Position numbers and translations under genes: made by a program. Under the pieces are notes generated by a model, which saw only the letters and a list, made by a program, of their open reading frames with translations, had not been told where the DNA came from and searched no databases. From Ulota crispa (taxonomy: Eukaryota; Streptophyta; Bryopsida; Orthotrichales; Orthotrichaceae), in assembly GCA_963920765.1 (NCBI GenBank), contig OY987244.1:10046501-10110500 (forward strand): 64,000 bases of DNA. The letters run 5' to 3'. Positions 22,645 to 32,993 of the stretch are shown here, one piece after another (position 1 is the first letter of the stretch; the number at the start of each line of letters is the position of its first letter).

Positions 22645-25600
22645 ATGGCGTCGAGTTTGCCGATATCCCAAAAGGCCGCGGGGGGGCCGGCGTCCAATCT
22701 TCCATTACGCTCCATTCCAGGCGACTATGGGCTACCCTTGATCGGAGCATTGAAGGACCGCCTCGACTATTTCTGGTTCCAGGGGGAGGAGAAGTTTTAC
22801 CAAAGCAGAGTGGAGAAGTACAACAGCACGGTGTTCCGAGTCAACATGCCGCCAGGTCCGCCATTAGCAAAAGACGCCCGAGTGATCTGCGTGCTGGATC
22901 AGAAGAGCTTCCCGATTCTCTTCGACGTGGAGAAGTGCGAGAAGCGGGATCTCTTCGTAGGAACATATATGCCAAGCACGAGCTTCACCAGCGGGCATCG
23001 CGTGCTGTCCTACTTAGACCCGAGCGAGGAGCGCCACGCGAAGCTAAAGCAGTGGTGCTTCGACCTGATCAAGCGCAACGGCCGGAGCTTTCTCCCGGAC
23101 TTCCACACCGAGATCGAGAAGTCGATGGCGTTGTGGGAAGACGCGCTTGCCAAAGGGGAGAAGGCGAGCTTGTCCGCCGAGGTGCAGCAATTCGCGTTCA
23201 ACTTCCTCATGCGCTCCGTGGTGCATCGTGATCCCGCGGCGCCCGGGGAGGCCAGCTTGGGACGCAACGGAGGCCCGTTTGCTAGCGCTTGGGCGGGACC
23301 GCAACTGGTCCCCATCGCTGGTCAGACGGGGCTCCCTCACGCGGTGGAAGAGGTGCTGCACACCATCCCGCTCCCGTTCTCCCTGGTGAAGAAGCAGTAC
23401 GACGCCTTGCACGACTTCATCGACACGTACGCCACTGATGAGCTCGCGGAAGCGGCAAAGCTGGGCATCCAGCGTGACGACGCCATAGCCAACTTGCTGT
23501 TCTTGCTCAGCTTCAATGCGTACGGCGGGTTCAACATCTTCTTCCCGCAGCTCACAGCGTACATTGCCCAGTGCGGCCCCGAGCTCATGCAAGAGCTTCA
23601 CGACGAAGTCACGGCGGCAGTTGCGGCCACGGGAGGGACGGTGACGCCGACGGCGCTGGAAAATATGCCGCTGCTGAAATCGGTGGTTTATGAGGGGTTT
23701 CGGTTCAGGCCCCCGGTGCCGTACCAGTACGCCCAGGCCAAAACCGACTTCTTCATCGAAAATCACTTCAACTCCTTCCAGGTAAACCTAACCCCTCCTT
23801 TTTTTAACTCTAGATTGTACTCCCTCTGTCCCAATATAAAGCTCCAAATTAGACATATTTCTTGTCCCACTAAAAAGCTCCCTTTTGCTAACTTCAATTG
23901 TTGAGAAAGCTTTTGTCATGTTCAATGATCTCATGGGGACAAGTTAAGCAATTAAAAAGCATTCCTCTCCTATCAAGCTTGGCCTTGCCCATATAAGGTA
24001 CCATTGTTGCTACTAATCTTTATATCATTAATAATGAGAAGCTAGCAACATGTACAAATGTGGTACTTTTTGCATGGAATTTAGGTGCCCAAACAGCAAC
24101 ATCAAAGTTGGAGATTTTACACACATTTGGTAAACGGTATACTGATTCTAGAAATCATGTGTCGTTGGTTTTGATTTTTTACATGGAAGTCAACTTTGAG
24201 GGAAAAACTTTGCAATTTGAGTTATCAGTTCAAATTTCAAATATAGATTGATATGATGCTAGAAGTATTAATAAGTAATCACCTATAAAAATGGTGTTAT
24301 AGATGACAAGTTCATTATGATTTTAAATGTCTACAATGTTATAAGCAAGTCATTTCATAATCATAGTGGCCCATTTATAGTTATTGTGGACCAAATGTTT
24401 ATGCTTGTTTTTTATTAGTGAAATAAGTCCATTTTCAAAAATTGTATTGGAGGATAAATCTTATAGGTTCTAGTGATGAACCATAAGTGGATAACAAGAT
24501 TATTCCCATTGTCATTGTTGAGAATGGGATTGTACACGTAATTGGTACAATTTTTTTTATTTTACGTTGTTTGTTTTACCAAAAAGCATGCTTATTGCTA
24601 AAAAGACAAGCACAAATTGTTGCAAAGGGATCTAAAAAGGAAATTTGTTTTACACTAAAGAATGAGCATTATCTTGTTAACTTTATGAACAAGTTGTCAC
24701 TTGAAATTGAGATGTTGTGAGAATCATAATCTAGATTTGGTATTGCATATAATATGCTATCATTTGTAGGAAATCTATATCTCAAGTTGGTCAATGACAC
24801 ACTCCCATCTTCAAAATGATCAACAAATGGTGACAAGTGCTCTATAAGTTGCAGGTTGTAATTGTTGAGTATAATACAAATAAGACTTGTTTTTTTAAAA
24901 CTAGAAGTAAGAGCAATGTGGCTGTAATGCATTGAAACAACATCATTAATGTCATTGGAACAAAAGTTGAATTAGTCGTACCAATAACATGCCTTTGATT
25001 TCCATAAGGAAGTTAGATGGGTATGGACGACCATTTTACTTTGATATTTTTTGCAATTAATCTATAGGTACAAATATTACCCGAATCTTTGCACTAACAA
25101 GAATTGTTTAACATCAGGAAATATCAACCAGTTTGAGTATGAAAAAACAGGAAATAAAAAATGAAGTTCTCTATGGAGATCAAAGCCATTAGACAATGAG
25201 AGATGAGCAGTATCCAAGATTTCAGATACAAATGAACCGGTACAACTCCAATTGTAACATATCTGAACAGCATCAATTAGTGTGCCATTTTACAGTGGTG
25301 CTTGGATAAGGTCGATATTTTGGGCTAGAAAAAACATTAATCTTAATATCCAAATATTGATCATAAACAAGTACTTCATTTGCATTGCTTTCCCTAGTTT
25401 TTGTGGTTGCAAATTTGGAGGTGCTTTTTCACTTGCGTTTCTTGTTCATTAACCAAACATTTTTCTAGTTGATGAGTTACAATGGGCGTTGACAAAATAC
25501 AAGCGTTGATTGTACGCAAGCACTTGACCGTAATCAAACTCATAATACACGTTCTAGACAAAAGGGGAGTGGAATTGTGATCCTATCCAATCAGTTTTGT

Positions 25601-26521
25601 TACAAAGCTTGATGTTAACCAAGTATTGTAGTGCTCCCAAATATGATTTTCACTTTTAGCACAAGTGGCTAATATCACTGCTAAAAAGCTAATTTTTTAA
25701 AATTTAACATTAGGAAGTTTCCATTTTATTTTAGCTGCATACAAATTTGTTAGCAATTTTGCAAAATTTAGCTAGTTTAAAGAACACTGAGTACCACTGT
25801 AGCATGTTGTAAGCACCTTGTGGATGTGAACACTACCAACACCATTAAGTAATTTTGGCAAAAGGGAGGTACCATATTGTACTCCACCTTAAACCCAAAA
25901 ATTTACCTTAGACTAGATTCAAAGGTATCAGATTTAGTTTGAGCCACTAAATTTTTTTCCCGCACGAATTCCTCCTCTCAAGAGATGAGAGGACACGTGT
26001 ACCCAAAAAAATGCTGGAACTTGATTCTAGGTGATCACCTAAAACCTTTATAAGTCCCAAAAAGTACCTTTTGCGCAGATTACTTAATATGGTGTTTACC
26101 CTGCTGCCGCTTTGGCTATGGCGATGGACGTCGATACTGAGAACAGACGGGGGTGTGTGGATGCGTGGTGACGGTGGTGATGTGTGGTGATAAGCAGGTG
26201 AAGAAGGGCGAGATGCTGTTCGGGTTCCAGCCCTACGTGATGCATGATGGCATGGTGTTCGACAGCCCCGACCAGTATCAACCGCGCCGCTTCCTGGGCG
26301 CCGACGGGGAGAAGCTGCTGCCGCATGTCTTCTGGTCCAACGGGCCCGAGACCCAAAACCCGTCCACGCTCAACAAGCAGTGCGCCGGCAAGAACTTGGT
26401 CGTCACCATGTCGCGCGCTTTTGTTGCCGAGCTCTTCCTCCGTTACAAGCACTTCGACCTCCACGTCGAAGGCTCCGGCCTTGGCACCACGCTCTTCTTC
26501 TCGTCTCTCACCAAGCCCTGA
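22645..26521 (+). CDS. CYP74: CYP74 family P450 (allene oxide synthase/hydroperoxide lyase-like)
   Basis: Two exons: 22645-23781 (379 codons, donor CAG|GTAAAC) and 26198-26521 (107 codons plus TGA, acceptor AAGCAG|GTG), joined in phase 0 as SFQ-VKKGEMLFGFQP; 486 residues, normal for CYP74. CYP74 enzymes rearrange fatty-acid hydroperoxides without O2 or reductase, giving allene oxides (jasmonate-type precursors), aldehydes or divinyl ethers. Seen: LRSIPGDYGLPLIGALKDRL near residues 22-40, the NMPPGP stretch at 67-72, GTYMPSTSFTSG at 106-117, I-helix FNAYGG at 290-295 (no P450 oxygen-binding Thr), ExxR at 350-353, and the heme loop NKQCAGKN with Cys441. The residue aligned with the AOS/HPL-determining Phe (Phe137 in Arabidopsis AOS, recalled) is Pro73, so the product cannot be assigned. 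The N-terminus lacks an obvious plastid transit peptide. First ATG in a GC-rich frame chosen; coding GC contrasts strongly with flanks. Confidence 0.95.
23820..24165 (+). mobile_element. Stowaway-like MITE, left part only (copy 2)
   Basis: Begins CTCCCTCTGTCCCAATATAA after a TA dinucleotide and follows the 6592-7175 copy closely (AAGCTCCAAATTAGACATAT, CTTGTCCCACTAAAAAGCTC, ATTCTAGAAATCATGTGTC). The matching right terminus was not found, so the element is truncated or its right half is lost. It lies in the CYP74 intron. Confidence 0.75.
25838..26098. mobile_element. MITE with AACACCATTAAGTAA ends (copy 1)
   Basis: About 260 bp in the CYP74 intron, ending about 100 bp before exon 2. The left end AACACCATTAAGTAATTTTG and the reverse complement of the right end, AACACCATATTAAGTAATCT, are inverted; inside follow GCAAAAGGxAGGTACC-type bases. 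An inverted homologous copy lies at 60874-61123, sharing GTATCAGATTTAGTTTGAGC and AGGTGATCACCTAAA. Non-coding. Confidence 0.75.
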
Positions 26522-27106
26522 TCAATCGCATCCACCCCCTTCACCCTTCCATAACTTACTGGTTATTAAATAACTTCTAGCTCCTCTGTCCACGGTCACA
26601 AAGTCTCTATCTTTAATCAACACGAAAACTTCCGTGGAGCAGAAACTAGCCATGGAGCGGGCAGACTGATCGATACCAGGCTAGCAGTTCGGTGCAAATG
26701 CATGTCTGTTTGTATTAAGTGACTCGACTCTCTTTTCGTGCTGGACAGGAGTCTCTAGGGCTAAGCTTATTCTTCTCCTTCATCCATCTATGTAAAATCT
26801 GTCGAAGATCATCCACTTTGGGTTGCACTTTCTCTTGACGAGCCTGTCCTCAGACTTCGCCAGTTCAGCTGGTCATGTGATTGAGCAGAGGTCGCTATGC
26901 ATTTGTGATTTGCCGACATAGGGAGTTCCTTCGAGTTTCATGCAAAGCTCTGTTTTTTTGTATTTTGTTTGCTTTATGTTTCCCTTCTTGGAGATGGAGA
27001 TGTGAGTGCTGGGAACCAGTGAGTTGAGCACTGGTGGCGATAATTTAGTGGAGACTTATTGCCAAAGATGCGAGGTCTGGTGTCGATTTGGTAGCATTTG
27101 TATTAT
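26522..27106 (+). other. CYP74 downstream region
   Basis: Mixed-composition sequence after the stop, probably 3' untranslated and terminator sequence. Several weak poly(A)-like motifs occur (TTATTAAATAAC at 26562, TGTATTAAGTGA at 26711), but no canonical AATAAA in the first 400 bp, so the end of the transcript is not fixed. Confidence 0.4.
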
Positions 27107-27432
27107 GGGAAATTTTTTATGGATACCCCTGAAGTTTGCAACATTTGTATATATACCTCTGTTTTTGGAGAAATTGCAGTCAGATGTCCTTGGATCATAA
27201 GTTTTAGGCATTTATTTGTTGTGCTTGTCACTTCTTTTGTGATCAATGTTGAAAAAAGAATGCAATGAAATAAAAAAGAAACAACATGTGCACAAAGAAA
27301 AAAAAGAAAATGACTTGCACAACATAGCTAACACCTAAAAATTATGATCTAAGGATATCTGTGCAATTTCTCCAAAAACATGGGTATTTATACAAATATC
27401 ACAAACTTCAGGGGTATCCATCAGATTTTCCC
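27107..27432. mobile_element. Foldback MITE GGGAAA...ATGGATACCCCTGAAG
   Basis: 326 bp. The left arm GGGAAATTTTTTATGGATAC and the inverted right arm GGGAAAATCTGATGGATACC continue in register for about 100 bp (CCCCTGAAGTTTG, ATTTGTATA, TGTTTTTGGAGAAATTGCA, GATCATAA), leaving a purine-rich loop with AAAAAGAAAAAAAAGAAAA. The strong arms suggest a young element. It lies about 590 bp past the CYP74 stop. No target duplication was resolved. Confidence 0.75.
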
Positions 27433-30400
27433 TTGTGTTTTTTTTTTCAAGAACTCTATTTGATCACCTCTTCAGGATGCAAACAGCATAGCATTCGTTG
27501 AAAGGTCGTATACTCGTATACACGAGAGTTAGGGTCAATCTTAACTTCTTTTGCTTTTGTGTGTGTTGGTAATATATTGGACACTAATTGTTCACTTTTG
27601 TGTTCATCTTATACAACCGACTCTTTTTTTCATTGCTTTCTGCTCATTTGCCATATTTAACTTCTAGTTACGGACTATTCAAAGTACATAAGCAATAATC
27701 CAAAAACTACCTTGGTTTTAAAAATATTGAAAGAAATTTACAAAATAATGGGAGATACATTTGAATTAGAAGATATATGCAAAAAATTGGGATACGTATC
27801 CAAAGCATGGGAAGATCTCTAAATGTTTGGGGACATGGAAAGTTCACAATTATATGAACTTTTTGTAGGTAGTTAAGTACATCATTCATGTTATAAAGGA
27901 TTTGTTTGACCACTTTGTTGTATGACATATGTTGGCACAGTTTTGCATTCATTCTCTGTGCTTAATCATGACAAAACATCATGTCTTGCTTGATTTGGTT
28001 GTTGTTTTGACCGTACTTGAATGTACCTTTTAAACAACAAGCAATGTTTGTAGTTAGATTCATAATGCTTTCTTAGCTAGGCTTACACCATGTGCTTTTG
28101 TTTCTAAGTTTTGTTTATTAATTTGGTAATGGTACAAACATCAATAGCTTAGGACAATTATCTTTTGTTCACATGCCAATGACCTCTTGCATTATTGCTC
28201 TTGTTTCTTGCTTGTGCTTTGGCTTTATAGTGTTTGTGAGTTCCCTCATATTTTAGCTCAAGCTTAAGTTCTAGCCAAGGAGTTTATGCATTTAATGGAA
28301 AAGAATGCTTGCTTCTATTTTTGCATATGCCTAATACTTGTGTAAATGATCCATAACATTTCTCCTTTTCCATCATGGTAACACAATCAGGATCATGCCT
28401 CCTCACTCTTGAACTAGGAATTTCAAATTTAAGGGACTTTCATAACTTGTCATTTTATAATTCACTTGATACAAAAAGAATTTGGTGTAGTGCTTATGTT
28501 TAGGCATTTGATTTGAAGGTGCTATTGCATGATAAAAAAAAGAAGGGTTCAAGGTAGGAAGCTCTTTGCTAAGGTCCTTTCTCCATGAGTTGAAAAGACT
28601 TTGAGTTATAAAGTAAACTTTTTCACAATATATATGACTTGTAACTTTGTAGGGAGTGCAATAACTCTAGGTTTTTTATTATATGTAAATTTTTTTTTAT
28701 GATATACATTATAGGTGCAAAGTGTGCAACAGTCATGGTTCAAAAGCAATTTAGGAATTTAGACTTGTCATTACGACCCTATTTTGTAACTTATTCATGC
28801 ATTGTTCAAATAATTTTGATTTTAATCTATTGGAGTTCTTCACAAAGGGAACTTTGCCAATAAAAATTTCATTTTTCTAATGGAAACTCCTTGGAACTAC
28901 TAAAGCTCCAAGAGATGGATTCAAGAGATGGATTCCTACTTGACAATTCCATGCTTCTAACTTACTAGTGATTCACAACAAAAGTAATGGTGAAAATTAG
29001 CATGAATTTCAAAAAAAAACATAGAAGTGCAAGATATGAAAAATTCGGGAAAACATCAATTGTAACAATTAAAGTTTATTGTCTTTTTTTATTAAAGAAA
29101 TTTGATTTGGTCTAAAAGATACAAATTTTTAATCACATTTATTACAATTACCAAAAAAGTTAGTTCAAAGTTTCCTTCTAACATAAGGCTTGTTAGCTCA
29201 TTGTGCAAAAAAGTCCAATTCTAAATACATCCTATTTTAATTCTTAGGAATGCAACCAAGACAAAATACATAATTTTCTTGTTATCTTAAAATTTTCAAA
29301 GAACTGCTATTATGACTCAAATCTACAAATTTATGAAGTATTGAGCAATAGCACCATCTTTTTTCCCAATGCCTGCAACATCACTAATTTATTTCTAATT
29401 CTAATGTTTTGTTTAAAGTAGAGATTTAAAAGTTCACCAAAAGTAGATTTGAAATGCTTTTGTTTAAAAAAATTGATTTTCTTTGAAGAAAATAAATTTT
29501 TATTAACTTTGACACTTTTTGTTGTATGAAATGACCATGCAAAAAATCAATGTGCCACCTTTAAGGCTATAAAAAGCAATGACTTCTTGAGTTCTCCCTC
29601 AAAAATATTCACCTTATAAATTTATAGTAAGAACAAAATAATTTAATGGCACATGATTCTAACCAAATTGCAATTGCAAAATATGTGCACTATAGAATGT
29701 GCGCATGTGATCACATTGTGAAGACTTTTGGATCATGTTATAAATTATATAGAGTCTCAAACTTAGATCAAATTATATATGAAAGTAGTGTATTTTTGTT
29801 ATATTTGTATTTATATTTTCTAAGCTTATTTAAAACCTATAGTAGTATAATTCAATAGTGAAGGATCTACCAAGTATACTCTTCATTGTCCTATCAATCT
29901 CAATTTTTTTTAAAAATAAGCAACTAATGCAAACCCAAATCAAATGACTATCACTCAATTGTTTTTTTAAGTTCAAATATGTTTTTAACCATATTGTCAA
30001 TACAACATTACATTTGAAAGTCTACACCTTTTTAAGTTTAGTATGATTTTCACAAATTTTTAGCACAATCTTTAATTAGTATGATGAAGTAACTTTCATT
30101 TGAAATTAAAATTTGAGTGCACAGTTATAAGATCCTCCATGAAAATATTTGTCTTAGCTAAAGAATTGTACTCACAATTTTGTAATAATATTTGTCTTAG
30201 CTAAAGAATTGTACTCACAATTTTGTAAAATTGTGCTTGGCCAAGTATATTTTGCATTGAATTTTTTTCACAACTAGATGTGAACACTGGAAATTGTTTT
30301 GAGATTTGGGAGTTTTCCCATTTTCACATCTAACTTTGTTTTAGCTTTTTGGCGCATCATAACTTTCAAAAAAAATTGAAGCTATCATTTTTGGACGTTT

Positions 30401-31410
30401 CAATCAGTCATGGGCCAAGTGCATAATTGAAGGCACATCCAAGTGAAAAATAATAAATTTGGTGCTTATATGAAATTCGAAACAGACACAAATTCAATCA
30501 TTGAATTTTCAATCATCCAATTTTTTCTCAGTTTGTAAGTCATTAATCCTAAAGCCTTGCTTGGTTTTGTATCCGAAACTTGCCAAAAACCAACAATGAC
30601 TTTCTACAAAACACCATCACTGTAAATTTTGGGGTTCTTTTTATATGTCTGATTGTAAAATCTCAAAATTGACTTGATTTTGCATAATTAAAATTAAAAA
30701 CAGGATTCTAATGTTTAGGTTTTGCCAAAAGAAGAAAACTCAAATTTGAGGGCCTTCAAGTCCATATCAAGTGCATGTGTGATTTGTAACTAATGAAATC
30801 ATGTTCTGTTACTCGAAAGTATGAGAAAATCTTCAAAACCAACTGGATACAATTGTTTTTGTGTAAGAGAAAAAATCTGAACAAAGGGATCCAGAATTTT
30901 GATAATACAAAGAGTGGACTTTGAATTGAAAAGCACGAAAAAAATTAACTCAATTCTCTATTGTGAGATAGGATTGAACGAAGGATAAGCAAATGGCTAA
31001 ATACTAGTTCTGTACTGGACACATAATACACTTCTACCTATGCACATAAACCAAATCACTGAAGAAGACCTGCAAAACTCATACAGCCTGCAGAATTACA
31101 CTGAAAACTAAAACTGTAAATTGAAAAAATTTGACCTAAGTCTCTTGACTTATTCAGAAGAGGAGAGGCTTGGTACAAACGAATTCAACACCGACTACCG
31201 TTGTACTGAACCCCAAGTCCGCAATTCTGGGCACAAGCCCAATGAGAATGGCGTGCAAGCAGACAGACTCTGTATTAAGTCGTCGCACAGGCTGCCCAGC
31301 AGAGCCGTGCATACTGAACCCAACAGTGAGAAATGAGGAGTGAGGACCAGGGACTGCGTCCATTCCTTCACTGGCAGGCTGTAACTTTCTTGCAAAGTAG
31401 CAGAATAGTA
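27433..31410. other. AT-rich intergenic desert
   Basis: No gene supported. Content is AT-rich, non-coding sequence with short low-complexity frames. The one clear local structure is the 43-bp duplication at 30145-30230. The stretch 31000-31400 is somewhat less AT-rich and just precedes the Stowaway-like element at 31411; no coding pattern was recognised in it. Confidence 0.5.
30145..30230. repeat. Perfect tandem duplication, 43-bp unit
   Basis: ATATTTGTCTTAGCTAAAGA continuing through ATTGTACTCACAATTTTGTAA occurs twice in direct contact, with a 43-bp period and essentially no differences, so the duplication is recent. Confidence 0.9.
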
Positions 31411-32188
31411 CTCCCTTTGCCCCTCTAAAAAACTCCAAATTAGACACATTTCTTGTACCACAAAAAAGTTCCCTTTTGCTGATTTTAAACACTGAGAAAA
31501 CATTTGTTATGTTCAATATCTCATAGGGGCAAGTTAAGCAATTAAGGTAGAAGGTTCTAAAAGCGTTTGGGTTCTAAATACGTTTGGCTCTAGGAACTTC
31601 TTACATTTTGCAAAAAATATGTGCAATTGTCATTGATGAGTTCAATAGGATAAGCATATTTGACTATCCTACCTAACTCATCAATGATAGTTGTACATAT
31701 TCTTTGCAAAATGTAAGAGGTTCCTAGAGCCAAATGCTTTTAGAACCTCCTACCTTAAAGTGCATTCCTCTCCTAGCAAGCTTGGCCTTATTGATTCTAG
31801 AATGCATGTGTCACTAGCACAAAGACTAAAAACACATTTAACATCAAATTCATTAAATTGGGAAAACCAGATTCCCAAGTTGTACTTCACCTTAAACATG
31901 GAGAGGTTCAAGGTCACCTTAAACCTAGTTAATGAATTTTCTCTCAAATTTTTTAGAAGTAATGTTATTTCGTGCAACAAATAGGTCTTGATCTTGGCTT
32001 TTTGGGTAATAAAGAGCGTATTTTTGGAAGATACGTATCTTATTTCATTGAAAAACAATCAAGTGCCCACCCAACAAAAAAGGGCCAAAATTCCCAAAAT
32101 GTTCATGGATTCCCAAATTAATGAATATGGGCGTTAGTTACTCCTTTGCAAGTAACTTTTTTGAGCATTTTTAGAGGGACAGAGGGAG
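31411..32188. mobile_element. Stowaway-like MITE (copy 3), carrying a nested hairpin element
   Basis: 778 bp between TA dinucleotides (31409-31410 and 32189-32190). Ends CTCCCTTTGCCCCTCTAAAA and, inverted, CTCCCTCTGTCCCTCTAAAA. The left part shares CTCCAAATTAGACACATTTC and CTTGTACCACAAAAAAG with the other Stowaway-like copies. The separate foldback element 31542-31758 interrupts it. Confidence 0.85.
31542..31758. repeat. Near-perfect hairpin MITE, TTAAGGTAG ends
   Basis: 217 bp that folds on itself along almost its whole length: TTAAGGTAGAAGGTTCTAAA pairs with the complement of the right end (TTTAGAACCTCCTACCTTAA), and GGCTCTAGGAACTTCTTACA with TGTAAGAGGTTCCTAGAGCC, around a short loop near AGCATATTTGAC. 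The ends relate it to the CTAAGGTAG family. It interrupts a Stowaway-like element. A transcript would be a long hairpin suited to small-RNA processing. Confidence 0.85.
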
Positions 32189-32244
32189 TACCATTTGGTG
32201 CCATGTTAAGTCAGTCAATCAAAATTCAGTTTAGGCCAAATCAG

Positions 32245-32950
32245 AGTAAGGTAGTGAGCTCATAAATGGAGCATCTAAAGGTTGAAACCAACGTTGTACT
32301 TTGGGCAAGTTGAGGTGGTCAGATAGCATAGACAAGCAGACAAACTGGAACGGACAAGCAGACATGTTTGTCCGCTCACATTTTTTAGGGCATCTTTAGG
32401 GTTTTGATTTAAAAATAGAAGAATCAAATTATAGTTTTTCATTTTTATTACGTGATATGGTTTTGAATCCACATTTTGACTTCATATTGGCAACAATGAA
32501 TGTCACTAGCATGTACAAAGTATGTTTTTTTATCATTTTGTACCATTTTTTAAAATCAACTATGAGTCGACTTCACCAGCCGGACCATGATCTCAATCAA
32601 ACACTTTGGTCATACGGGCAAGCAAGTAGACGAGCAACCCAATGTGACCACCATGGCTGAAACTAAATTTTTGGAAGGTGTAACTTCTTGAAAGATTTTC
32701 CAATAAATTTTCCTTGAAAGATAAAAAATATTGACATCTAACCCAAGTTATTTCAAATTTTTTGGAGCTTTATGGGATTAGTTTTGAAATTTTGAAGTGG
32801 AAAGGTCATAGGTCTCTAAAATGGTTCACCTCCTCAAATGCACACTACTTGTACATTGTTGAAGCCTATGAAAAAACATGTACAAAATCAAGACATTTGA
32901 GCATGTAAACTATTTTAGAGCATGAACCATTTTAGAGCACGCTACCTTAG
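32245..32950. mobile_element. CTAAGGTAG family element, copy 2, interrupted
   Basis: Left end AGTAAGGTAGTGAGCTCATA and right end GAGCACGCTACCTTAG. It matches 12868-13558 in GGAGCATCTAAAGGTTGAAAC, then, after the insertion at 32289-32655, resumes with GGCTGAAACTAAATTTTTGG, TTTTCCTTGAAAGATAAAAA and ACCCAAGTTATTTCA. Removing the inserted 367 bp and one duplicated 8-mer leaves about 331 bp. Confidence 0.75.
32289..32655. mobile_element. hAT-type MITE, CATGGTTGTTACATTGGGC family, copy 1
   Basis: 367 bp flanked by GTTGAAAC (32281-32288) and GCTGAAAC (32656-32663), an 8-bp duplication with one mismatch. The pre-insertion sequence (GGGCTGAAAC) is visible in the uninterrupted homologue at 12868-13558. 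Inverted ends are CAACGTTGTACTTTGGGC and CATGGTGGTCACATTGGG. It is homologous over its length to 48105-48472 (368 bp). Non-coding, with an 8-bp duplication as in hAT elements. Confidence 0.85.
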
Positions 32951-32993
32951 TGAGATATTTGAAAATCTTGACATACTCTTACATGTGAAGATA

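Larger units (their letters stand above)
23782..26197 (+). other. CYP74 intron (2416 bp)
   Basis: GT at 23782 and AG at 26196-26197, phase 0. It is AT-rich, unlike the exons, and has grown by insertion: a Stowaway-like piece starts only 38 bp after the donor, and a 260-bp MITE ends about 100 bp before the acceptor. Between them (24200-25830) nothing was recognised. The stretch 26100-26190 just before the acceptor is GC-rich and coding-like but out of frame with exon 2. Confidence 0.85.

Noticed and set aside
22635-23231. 198-codon plus-strand frame and several minus-strand frames of 80-240 codons over the CYP74 exon
   Set aside because: They are shadow frames of a GC-rich coding exon; only the CYP74 frame shows family motifs.
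26244-26573. 109-codon frame rich in Ser/Pro/Arg over CYP74 exon 2
   Set aside because: Shadow frame of exon 2; the in-frame heme loop NKQCAGKN identifies the true frame.
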